From: Nautilus pompilius | Lineage: Eukaryota > Mollusca > Cephalopoda > Nautilida > Nautilidae | Reading direction: 5' to 3' | Assembly: GCA_018389105.1 (NCBI GenBank) | Contig: JACATO010000626.1 | Location: 248,001 to 312,000 of the forward strand | Length of the DNA stretch: 64,000 nt | Part shown: positions 34,601 to 44,769 of the stretch, one piece after another | Position numbering within the stretch: the first letter of the stretch is position 1 | How the letters are laid out: the number at the start of each line of letters is the position of its first letter | Notes under the pieces: generated by a model | The model's input: only the letters and a program-made list of their open reading frames with translations | Told to the model about the DNA's origin: nothing | Databases searched by the model: none | Translations under genes and position numbers: made by a program

Positions 34601-37305
34601 TTGCACTTTTTTTTTTCCTTTGCTTATCTTAAATTCTATTCGTTTTTTTAAGTGTATCGCAATAGATTTGAATAGAGTTACTCTGTATCATAAAGAGACC
34701 ACTAAAGAAAATATAATTTCTGTTTATGATAATCAACAATTACTTTCAGAAGAAACTTTTAATATAATGTTAATTGCGTGTTCATAAGTCTTAGTGTTTA
34801 TGTCTGACAGTTGTTTAATAATTACTTTCTAAAAGTTTATATTTTGGTTTCAGATTTTAGTAAAAATGTATTTCTGTTGGCTTTTTCTCCATGGTATTGT
34901 TGTTTTACTGCGTGTAAAAAGTGTAGTTTTGATCTTTTTTGTTTTGTTTTAATCTAATAAACTAGACAACTGTTAAAACTGTGAAATATTTCTTACAAAT
35001 TTTCTGCTGAAAACCTGTTCCACTTCTATTTTGTTAAAATTGCTTTAATGAAATTAGAAGAAAAAATGTGTAAACAAGTTTTCTGTAGTGTAAGCATCAA
35101 GTTACAATTTAGCCTCAAACAATTTTGAATGAACAAAAATAATATTAAATCTTAGTGATTATGATCTAAAAATCTATTTCTCAGATCATCAAAATATACC
35201 ATTTATTTAAAATAACATGTCATACACTGCATAATGTACAAGGGCGACTTAGTTCAGAAAAAAGAGCCTAATATATATCTCAATTGTAGAATGTAAATCT
35301 CACAAGGATTTTCTGATCTTCTAACACATGTTCTACTGGGAGGAATTCTTATTTCTACTTTTTGGAATGTTGGCATCTGTCTATCTCCATCGAATTCCAA
35401 AGACAGTTCATGCAACTTCCATGCTTTATTTCCCTAAACCTTAAATCTGTAAAGATAGCATTTTCTGATTCAATAGTGAATTTGAAGTATATTCATCTAT
35501 ATTAGAAGTATGAAAGGGAAATTTTGATTAAGTGTAAGTCTAGGGGGAGATATTTTTCTTCAAATGTATATTATTTGTTTTTTCCTACTTAACTCTTAAT
35601 ATTATTTATTGATTCTTAAATACTATGATTACAAAAGACTGGTGTAAAAAAATAAAATTTCAAATCTAAATTCCTACATCATAAATAAATGGGTTTATTG
35701 GTATGACCCATAAAATAATAATTCCTTTTTTATTGTCCGTCAAAAGATATTTATAGCTCCATGAGATTTTGTTCATCAGTTCATTGATTTACACAATACA
35801 ACTTGTAAAAGATAACAATGTGTTCTATTAACATTTCACTATGAAGTTTACATAAAAGCTAGCAGTTTGTTTATAAAAATCATTTTAACAGCGAAACTAT
35901 TTACAGTTTAGCTTTAAAATAAAGGAAAATGTACAATGATGATAATTGCGTGCTGTAGAGACTATTGGAGAGATCACAAGTAGTAGAGCTGCCTCTGAAC
36001 TCACCTTTAGGTTTATTATATGGAATCTGGCATCTGGAATGTGATGTGAACTCTCTGGTAAAGTTCAAAAGGTTAAACCTGAAAAGAGATTTCCTGGATT
36101 ATCTCCCCCAACGCAAATTTAGTTTTATCCTGGCAAAGCGTTTATTATAGGGAATGCTAAAAATGTTTGGATTTAAATAATTTTGAAAAAGAAAAGGTTT
36201 TATTTTAGTCTTGTGTGTATTTAGAATGGCCAAAAGTGACATCACAGGAAAATGTAAATAAATAGAACAATAAGAAATGTAATCTTTGCTGGTTGAATGT
36301 GTTCAGATAACTGTTTGAGAAAATAAGAATGTTAGAATTCCATCAGCTCTATATAATAACAAAACAAAAAATAAATACAAGAAAATTAATAGGAAATGCA
36401 AATACTGAAAAAAAATAGTTTTGTGGCTATAAATGTGCACATAGAATTAGTGACCTCTTCTTTAACAAAATCTTGACAAAAAACGTGAATAAAACCTAAA
36501 TACTGCATGGACACTATTTTTTATTCTGATGTTTCACAATGTCTGCGTTCTCTGATTTTTTAAAAAGAATGAAAAAATAATCCTTCAAATGATATATTCT
36601 AGTACGTACAAAATTTGAGGGCAGTAAGCACTTCATTCTTCATGATGTATTTTGATAGTAACTAGATGACTAGACTGGGCATTTCCCACCGGCTGCTGTC
36701 AGTAGTAGAACCAATGGCATAGCTAAAAATATTTTCTTGGAGGACAAAACATTTGAAATTTTCCAAATACTAGGTATGTGATATATGCACCACCACATCT
36801 CTCCAGCTTCGTTTGTTGATTTAATAACTTGTTCATAAAAATGATTTGAAGTAGTTCAGACATGCTCACAATAGATTATTTAGTAGTTTTAGCAGCCTAT
36901 TCGCTTTTGCATACACCCAAGTATTGTTATTTATTTTAATTTGTTACTCTTACAAATTCACGTTGCATTTTAAATTTGTAAATTATACACTGATAATAGT
37001 TCGTTGTTTATTATAGCTGCAGCATTTATTGGATATTTTACTTTTCCATGTAACCAAATCTGTAAAGTGGAAAAAAATCACACAATTGACAAATAAATTA
37101 CAATAAATAAAGATTTTTAAGATCCTTAAATTTCTAAAAATTTTAACTATAAGTATTCACAGGTAGGATTCAAATATAATTACAAAAAGGCTGCCTTGGC
37201 CAGTCAGTTTGGCCCACTCACTAATTTCCAATGTTAGACATAAAGGCTTCAATCTAAATGGACAAAATGTGTTCAACGTGGTGTTTGCAACAATTAATAA
37301 TTTTC
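31620..37305. other. Long AT-rich non-coding DNA
   Basis: No transposon end or coding block could be supported. GTTT repeats occur at 32378-32393. A 61-codon frame at 35965-36150 has an AG before it and GTAAAG inside it (36056) and could be an exon, but the polypyrimidine tract is poor. A 71-codon frame ending at 32912 follows an acceptor-like TCATATCCAG at 32846-32850, with only 20 codons after it. I treat both as unsupported. Confidence 0.4.
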
Positions 37306-37309
37306 ATCG

Positions 37310-38590
37310 ACCAGGATATTTTATAATTTAGATGATCTCTCATCTCGCTGCTGTTTTTGAAACTATGTCAAAACTTCTTTCAATCTAGAAAATTCTGAAT
37401 ATTTACAGGATTTTATTAATAACTTTTCCATGTATACAGATAGCCATCAATGCTGCAGCATCTTCAGTTAATATCTTTTTTGCTGAGAAATTATGTTGAA
37501 TGGTGAAAATATGCATGCAAAGTGGGAAAGTGATCGCAATAGGCAGCATATTGGTACATTCTTTGAAATGGTCCTAACATAGAGAAATTGGTCTTCTGGT
37601 AAAAACTGTTATAGAATTATTAAAATGAACTGGACGCTTTTTTCATAAGAAAAGGTGGATCAACAAAAAAAATACTGTCAACAAGGAAAGTGGATTTTGT
37701 TAAGGCATCAGGAGGAGAATAGGTTTGATTCATGGTATATTAGCTAAAGAAATGGGAGAAAATATTACTAAAAATATCAGACAGACCTGTTAGAAGATAT
37801 CTGGCAATACTGGACTTCAGATCACACATCCAAAATAAAAAAAAACAAACAAAAAAAGTCACTCCGCCAAGAAAAAAACAAAAGAAACTTCATTTTTGAA
37901 ATTAAATAATAAAATTGGCAAACAGAAAATTGGAGCAAGGCAACATTCACAGGAAGTTGTCTAACCTTTTTAATAATTGTGGTGAGAGTCAAAAGTAAAT
38001 CAGGTGAAAGATTTAAATCAAATTGCATTTTACCAATCCAGTGGCAATTTGGAAGTCCTACCAAAAGGAATATCATTACATTTAAATTGGTATTTGAACT
38101 TTTAAAAAATATATTTTGTATAATCTGCTAAGAAAGTCTGCTCTGATGGTAACCTTTTTAAAATTTTATAAGATAAGGCATCGTGTCACACAACAAAAAA
38201 TGTCTTTTCTTTGGTGCAATAAAGACTAGCTTGGGATTCTGATTTAAATCCATGGTCAGTGATGTGACAATATTTTGAAAAATGGAATAATCCAATGAAT
38301 AGCGAATAATTTAAAAAGTCATCAAGGAGCAGGAAATATTTCATTAAACCAGGCAGTTAAAACAATGCCAGGTAGAATTAAAGCAGCCATGAAAAACAAT
38401 GGTTACTGGTCAAAATATTAATAAAAAAACGCACGTTTCTCTTCTCTCTTGTCATAGTTCGAGTTTTTAAAATTTTTTCTTTATAATCTGTTAATAAATA
38501 CTTGATAAAAATCAAACACTTTTACCCGAGGCTTTAGATCTTCATGTAAAAAATATTGTAATAAAGCATCGAAAATTACTGAGTGGGCTA
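37310..38590 (+). pseudogene. Tc1-like element remnant, family A copy 2
   Basis: The DNA is similar along its length to 22890-24270 and in the same orientation: CTTTCAATCTAGAAAAT near 37380, GAAAATATGCATGCAAAG near 37507, AAGTAAATCAGGTGAAAG then ATTTAAATCAAATTGCATTT near 37995, TTAAATTGGTATTTGAAC near 38080, GATTTAAATCCATGGTCAG (place of SLDLNPIEN) near 38240, and ATAAATACTTGATAAAA near 38500. It is more decayed than copy 1; no open frame of note remains. The similarity of flanks defines a unit of about 1.3 kb. Confidence 0.65.
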
Positions 38591-38594
38591 CAAT

Positions 38595-39216
38595 GACTGA
38601 GCAAGTTGTCCCAGCTTTAAATTATTTGTATGAAGAAGAATGGAAAGAAAGAGTTGCACTGTATCTTTTTAAATTAGCTGTATTATCTTTTCATCCAGGA
38701 ATCTAATTTGTCACCACATTCATTTTTTAACCACAAACTATGAATACTCTAATAAACACATCACTATAAGTATTTTTTGTTTAATTTTTATTTTGTATTA
38801 GTATAATATAATTAAATTGCTCATGACAAGGATATATATATGTAACCTTTTATTTTCTTTTAAAAAAGTCATACAAAAGAACGTGAATATTTATGAAAAG
38901 CCAAGCACTCCACATTAAAAAAACAGCCTGTTTTGAAACCTGTTATAAACGATGACATTTAACATCAAAACCCAGTAAAATTATTCAAAACATTATTGCA
39001 CTGCTTAGCCTTTTATGTAGTGTGTTTTTGGAATTTCTACCTTTCACCTGGCACACTACAAGTAGTGTGTGGTGATAAGGATGACATCAGCAATAAAAAT
39101 ATTTAAAAAAAAAAAAAAGTGCATTTAATGTTTGTTTTTTTCAAAATTTGATAGCAGCAGAGATATTCAGTTTTTATGGTCCACAACATTGTTTTATCTG
39201 TCTTCTTTTTCTGTAG
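38595..39216. other. AT-rich spacer
   Basis: Nothing recognised apart from a poly-A run near 39103-39117. It ends in the pyrimidine-rich acceptor-like tract described in the next entry. Confidence 0.4.
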
Positions 39217-39403
39217 AGGTGGCATATTGCCAAGGGCTGAAGGACTGACTTGTTCTGGCAAACCTCCCATAGCATATTTTCTTTTTGCTCTTCCTCAGTT
39301 TTCTCCAACAAATAAGCATCATCTTGCAAGAAATGTGTCATTAGACTACGTGTGCTGCAGAGCAGGGGAGGACCTCTATAAAGAAGTGCAGGCTAATAAT
39401 TGA
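39217..39403 (+). CDS. Candidate terminal coding exon of an unrecognised host gene
   Basis: A pyrimidine-rich tract (TCTGTCTTCTTTTTCTGTAG) ends at 39216 and is followed by an open frame of 62 codons: one leading base, then GGILPRAEGLTCSGKPPIAYF, FALPQFSPTNKHHLARNVSLDYVCCRAGEDLYKEVQANN and TGA at 39401-39403. The segment is clearly richer in G and C than its surroundings, and an AATAAA lies at 39489-39494, as expected of a last exon with a short 3' untranslated part. I do not recognise the peptide. It could instead be a transposon fragment or chance; the upstream exon was not found. Confidence 0.35.
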
Positions 39404-39929
39404 CAGCTGGTCACTTTTTATATATATGAATTGTCTTTAATTTCTGAAACATCCAAGTGTACCATGTACCTAAGACAGATCTTCATCAAATAAAAAGAAA
39501 TCCTTTCCTTCCTGAAAATTCTGCTATTTGACTCTCCAATGGAGTTTTATTTTTGGGGAGCATATTTTAAGGCAGACAAGTATAAAATAACCAGCTGCTA
39601 TATTCCCTGACTTGACCATAAAATGGATATTGTCCTGTACATGAGATGTATCCTAGTTCCTGGTAATTCATTTAAATAGCTTTGTTTTCACGCACTAGTT
39701 ATATTTTGAAGCTTTATTTTACATGTCTGATTTAAGGCATTTTGTCGGATAAAAGGCAGACAATCTGTAGCTTCATTACACTGTTAAGTCGTTACAAAAG
39801 TTTTTATATTTTGATAATTTGAAGTGAAGGTGTACGTAGATAAGGCACACACCGGCTTGTAGCGAGTGTCTCGGCATCAATTACGCAGATCCCACCTTTA
39901 TAAAAATCATAAACTGGATATTTGTTTCA

Positions 39930-40850
39930 GGGTTCTGACTGACGCGGGGATGGAAAGGTTTTTGGGCGAGCGAGGCGACTGGTGACATTAAGCCAGCCAG
40001 CAGCAAACGAGCGCAGGGTTTCGGTCAGGAGGAGTGAGCCTCGAAGACTGGGAAGGTAGTGGACGTCCTTCAGCTGTGATGACGACGACCGTCTGAAGGC
40101 CTCAGTCGAGAAATTGATGGAGAGCTTCACGTAAGCACTGCAACTGTTTTCCGGCATCTTGACGCAATCGGCCAGGTGGAAAAAAGCTTGACAAGTGGGT
40201 GTCTCACGAGTAGAATGAACAACAACAAAATCGTCGATTGGAGATCTGCCCTTCGCTTGTCATAATATACAAAAGCGACCCATTTCTTGACCGAATCGTT
40301 ACGTGTGATGAAAAATGGATCCTTTACGACAATCGCAAACGATCAGCACGGTGGCTCGACAGAGACGAGGCCCCTTACCACGTTACAAAACCCGGCCTCC
40401 ACCCAAAGAAGGTCATGATGGACTGTAACTGGTGCCATCCGTTATAACTTCTTACAACCTGGTAATACCATCACAACTGAAGGGTACTGTCGTGAATTAA
40501 AGGTTGTTCATCATAAACGCTCCCAACAACAGCTGTCCGGCATTGAGAGGCCCAATCCCGCTCGTCCCGTGACTCCTCAGAAACTGGGCAGGCTGGGGCA
40601 CCAAGTTCTCCCTCGCCCAGCCAATTCACCAGACCTGTCTCCCACAGACGACCTACCGCCTCGACACCTTCCTCCGCATGAAATCCTTCTCCAACCAGGC
40701 GGCAATGGAAGCTGCCTTCCAACGGTTTATCAACTCCAGAAGGCCAGATTCCTTCGAAATGGTATAAATTCGCCTGTAACTCGTTGGCAGAACTGCGCTG
40801 AGTGCAATGGAACTGATTGATAATCTTCAGGTTCACCACCGACTCCAAGT
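39930..40850 (+). pseudogene. Hsmar1-like mariner transposase, broken
   Basis: The + strand carries, in shifting frames, SLEDWEGSGRPSAV (linker after the first helix-turn-helix), QSARWKKA and then IGDLPF-type sequence, DPFLDRIVTCDEKWILYDNRKRSARWLDRDEAPYHVTKPGLHPKKVM (40270-40430, first aspartate in TCDEKW), remains of the DNARPH block near 40550 (NPARP), PRPANSPDLSPTDDL (40620-40650, third region) and NGINSPVTRWQNCAECNG near the end. These match SETMAR/Hsmar1-type mariners closely. At least three frame changes and a deletion around the second aspartate make it dead. The segment is far richer in G and C than everything around it. A poly-C run follows at 40862-40873. Terminal repeats were not identified. 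Confidence 0.85.
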
Positions 40851-40873
40851 CTCATTGCTGACCCCCCCCCCCA

Positions 40874-41714
40874 CAAGACTTTTGTAAACAACCTGATCAT
40901 ATTGGTTCTGCGACCAGAAGCTGCTTGGCTAAATCATGGTCATTATATGCGAATTTATTTTGTTTCTTAGGAGAAACCCCAGAAGCAAGATATATTTAAG
41001 CAGTGTTAATCTTTCAGTTATAAAAATTGGAATGAGTTTACAAACAATCATTAGAAACAATTTAATTTCAAAGAATTAATAATAATCAACATTTATGAAA
41101 TCTAAGGCAGTGCCATATAATTTTCTCTTTTTTTTTCTGAAGAAAGGTACATGCCTACTAGTTTTCTGGTAATTTATTCTACTGATTGAGAGGTTTTAAT
41201 AATAATTATGCCTTTAATTTGTTTTAATTTTTGTGCTGTTCATGTTGATATTTTGTGTGTGTGTGCTTGGATCTATGTAAGATTTTATATCATTTTTTCA
41301 CTTTAATATCTGTTATGTTGATTTAACCCATGGAGGCCCAGCAGATCCACATGGAATAGAGAAAACTGTTGTTGAATCTAGCTTCAATTCTAAAGTTACT
41401 TATGAAGAATTTGAAGAAAACTGTTAATTTATTAATGTCTAACATCACAAATACGCTGCTAGGGCATTACAAACTAAAATTATCCCAGCTTTAACAAATA
41501 CTGTAGGTGAAAAAAACTGTAAAACAAACTATTCTTCTCCTGCAAACATTATTATTTACAATGACAATGACTGACACTTTTGTTTTACATACCTGATAAG
41601 ATTGAGTAATGCTATGGTTACAAGCATTATCCTTCTTGCACCTCATGTGGCCTGGCAGTTCTCTCTTCAGCAATAAATAGAAAGAACCTGCTAGAACTAC
41701 TGTTTATTTTTCAG
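40874..41714. other. AT-rich spacer
   Basis: No supported feature. A TG repeat lies near 41255-41265. The stretch 41330-41480 is less AT-rich and partly open (HGGPADPHGIEKTVVES) but no family was recognised. Confidence 0.35.
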
Positions 41715-41840
41715 TTTCAGTATAAACTGGAGTACCTTGAGGAAATTCATTCTGACCTGCCATACCAAGTTTGTCCTCAACACGGATCAAACTTGAGCCC
41801 TCAGCTACATATAAAATCCAACGCTGACCAAAATGTCTAA
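41715..41840 (+). CDS. Candidate terminal coding exon, unrecognised host gene
   Basis: A strong acceptor-like tract (CTGTTTATTTTTCAG) ends at 41714; a second possible AG follows six bases later in frame. The open frame then reads FQYKLEYLEEIHSDLPYQVC and PQHGSNLSPQLHIKSNADQNV, with TAA at 41838-41840, 41 residues in all and codons typical of a real protein. The segment is GC-richer than its flanks. I do not recognise the protein, and I found no upstream exon or near polyadenylation signal. It may be an alternative last exon of the same gene as 39217-39403, which is on the same strand, but that is a guess. Confidence 0.35.
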   Translation, partial: FQYKLEYLEEIHSDLPYQVCPQHGSNLSPQLHIKSNADQNV

Positions 41841-43638
41841 AAGGAACACAATAATAGATATTTTAGATGCTCCCTCATGCCAATCATTGTTTTTATATTT
41901 TTCTTTTCGACACTATTTATTATACATTTTTTCATGTATGTGAAAAAATAACAAAATTTATCTTTTTAAAGGTTAACTTATGTTTGGTAAATTCATTGAA
42001 GTTATGGATATAAGTAGACAATACAAATTTATCTCTTGAAATTTTATTTAATTGATGGTATCTTTTATTAGTAGCTAGGTGATTAATAAGAAATATATTT
42101 AAAAAACAACACTATGAAAAAGCATTTATTAAACAAAGTCAAAAGCCAAATTGGAATTTGTTTTAATCCGAATGTCTTCATATCATCATATCATCATTAT
42201 TCTAATTTTATATCAGTTTAAACTGCTTGTCCAATGAAGAAAACATGTTTTTATTTAGTTATATATGTTTGGTCATTTTCAAGTATTAGGACAAAAACAA
42301 AATTTCTTCATTCTAGTACAAATTTTACATACATTTTAAAATAATTTGTTAAAGTTTGAATTACCAGTTGAAAAAAAAATTTCAAAATGAACGGAGGCTG
42401 CATTTTCTTTTTATTTTTTTAAAATATAAAGTTAAACATTTTTTTCTTTAATTTTTTTCACAATAAAGTTTAAAGTACACATCAGAATTTTAAAAATTAT
42501 TTATTATTTTATACTGACATAATGGGCATTTTGTATTTTTATTTAATTTTAAAAGCTACTATTTTTCTACAGTATTATATAGTCAAATCAACATTGGAAA
42601 TGTAAACACCGAAACAAGGTTAGCATTATAGTTAGGATATACTGTATATACTTATAACCACATCCTTTTTTATGTAAAAAATTTGTGACTCTGAAATCTG
42701 GTCTCAGGCGCAACTCCATAATTTCAGAAAGTTTGTTACAATTATTTGTAGAAGGGAAAGGGAGTCATTCAACATATTAAACTCCCATTCTAATTTTACT
42801 GATTTATTTGGCCATAAGATTTAGTTTGGCTGACTTCAAGATTTTAGCTAAACTGTCCTGAATACAAATTAAAAATGAAACCTAACCCTGATAAACAGAA
42901 TATATGTTTTTTCCATTACATCTAAATTATTATTCTTTACCGTGTGTGTGTTGCTTTATCTCCTGTGGTAAAAAATACTGAGTAATATCGAGGACTTGCT
43001 GATTGTTTTCTCAATATTTGTTTGTGAACAGAACCCCAACTCCTGCCGCCTTATAAGTCCCTTTCTTGGCAAAAGTTTTACCTTATCCATTTGCATTTTT
43101 ACATCAAACTTCTCTTTCCTTCTCTATGATGACAGTGAGAAAGAAATTTGTTTACAAATATCGTTTTTATGTCTAAAACCTAGAAAACATTGAAAAATGG
43201 AAGTTGCAAATTCATAATACTGAAGAAAAAAAAGAGCCTATTAAATTTTCAATAATTTCATTCTTAGTGTTTATAGCATAGAAAATGATTGGTTAATTTT
43301 TTGTGAAACCAATATGCAATGGAAAAACATCATACATAATTACGGAACTGTGGTTATAAAATTTTAAAAACTTGATAAAGCTGCAGCTTGACAATATTCT
43401 TCTGAGAATATTGAGAGAATCCATTGTATACTTGTAAACCCTTGGTATTCCAGAAAATTTCTTATACAAAAAAGATTAATGAAAAAAATAGGAAATAAAT
43501 ATCTACTTTTACAAAGAGTGATACAGTGAATAATTAGTCATCAGTTTAACCAATAATATGCAGGATCTTGATGTCTTATTAAAAATTATATCCTAACAGG
43601 TTTTCAACATAGTTTCAAGGTTAATTTTGTGTAAATAA
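41841..43638. other. AT-rich non-coding DNA
   Basis: No supported coding or transposon structure. A stretch near 42640-42730 (TACTGTATATACTTATAACC then ACTCTGAAATCTGGTCTC) resembles the ends of pogo-type miniature elements, but no partner end was found. Confidence 0.35.
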
Positions 43639-44769
43639 CACTGGACAACAATCAATTTGTTACTGAGGTAAAAGTATGTCTTTCAAATCTGAAATCAGAA
43701 TTAACCCCATACGTAAGGATTTTTAGTTATAGAAATAAACGGAAATCTAATGTTATATATTTTGAGTGTTCTTTGTAGTACCGTGTACACACAACAGGCT
43801 AAGTGGGAGAACCACATGGTTTCCTGCTTACATGTACACAGGTGCTTCTTGTGTTTGTGGAATAGCCGAGACAATGCAAATCACTATAAGATCAAAGAAT
43901 GATCATCAAGAATAGACTATACTCCAGGAAAATTCAATGTGCAACATGTGCCACTGGTACATCTGCAAAGAATATTTCTTCCACCACTGCATATAAAGCT
44001 GGGCTCAATGAAGAGCTTTGTAAAGGCAATGATGATGGTGAAAGTGCGGGATTAATCTATCTGAAAGAAAAATTTGGAGCAACACTGAAGCCAAGTTGAA
44101 GGCTGGAATATTTGTCAGACCACAAATTTGTGATTTATCTTCCGATCCAGTCTTCCCGTCAAGGCTTAACCCAATGGAGCTGGCTACATGGGAGGCTTTC
44201 AAACTCGTAGTCCACAATTTCCTTGGGAATCACAAAGCAGAAAACTATGCTGAGTTGGTTCAAGACACGATAAAAGCCTTTGAAAAAATGGGTTGCTGTA
44301 TGTTGCTGAAGTTGCATTTTCTTCCTTCACACTTGGATTTCTTCCCAGTCTTGGTGCTGTGAGCGATGAGTCTGGAGGCAGTGGAGATACACTATCATGG
44401 GAGATTCAACTCCAACATAATGGGGGGGGGTATTGTTGGTTTCTTATGAGACAAACCACTACTATTCGTACTTAAAGCATTTCTAAACAGTTAATGTATA
44501 CTCTATACAATGTGCTTATGCTGTTCAATGTGTTTGAGCTTATGGATAACAGTTATTGTACAATATACAATGTGTTTATATTGTGAAATGAATTTATTTT
44601 TTGCAATTTTGTGATGTGCTTGATTTATTAATAAACATTGACTGAAAATGACATTTTTCTTGTGCTGGGTCAATTCTGACTTCAGATTTGGTATCAGCTG
44701 CTTGATTTGATAAAGGACACCTACATATACCTCAGTAGCAGATGAAAAGTTATTTTTTGTTGTCCAGTG
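43639..44769. mobile_element. Internally deleted copy of the CACTG-ended transposon family
   Basis: Both ends read CACTGGACAACA (left 43639-43650; right reversed, ending at 44769), followed inward by a shared TACTGAGGTA motif. A 3-bp duplication TAA flanks the element at 43636-43638 and 44770-44772. The right arm, reversed, has AGGTG-N7-TCAAATC, as at the left end of the copy at 13897. The interior keeps only the C-terminal third of the transposase. Length is 1131 bp, so the element lost about 1.2 kb relative to the other copy. Confidence 0.85.
43965..44475 (+). pseudogene. C-terminal part of the CACTG-element transposase
   Basis: In consecutive frames the + strand gives KAGLNEELCKGNDDGESAGLIYLKEKFGA, then KAGIFVRPQICDLSSDPVF, LNPMELATWEAFKLVVHNFLGNHKAENYAELVQDTIKAFEKMGCCMLLKLHFLPSHLDFFP (44096-44350), and AVSDESGGSGDTLSW, with GGGYCWFLMRQTTT at the end. 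These align in order with the 15460-15910 part of the other copy (KLGLMKNFVQAMNKEGDGF..., GIFIGPQIR, NAWKSFKAVVTGF, ENYIELV, MGCRMSLKMHFLYSHLDFFP, SVSNEHGE, GDFCWFLQRE). The third catalytic glutamate (SDEHGE) reads SDESGG here. Frame changes near 44093 and 44345, and a G-run near 44423-44431, break it. The two proteins are clearly paralogous and not close. Confidence 0.8.

Noticed and set aside
40471-40848. 125-codon minus-strand frame
   Set aside because: It is the antisense of the GC-rich mariner transposase, whose + strand blocks are unambiguous.
42636-42735. Pogo-type miniature element end (TACTGTATATACTTATAACC)
   Set aside because: Only one end resembles such elements and no inverted partner was found within 2 kb.
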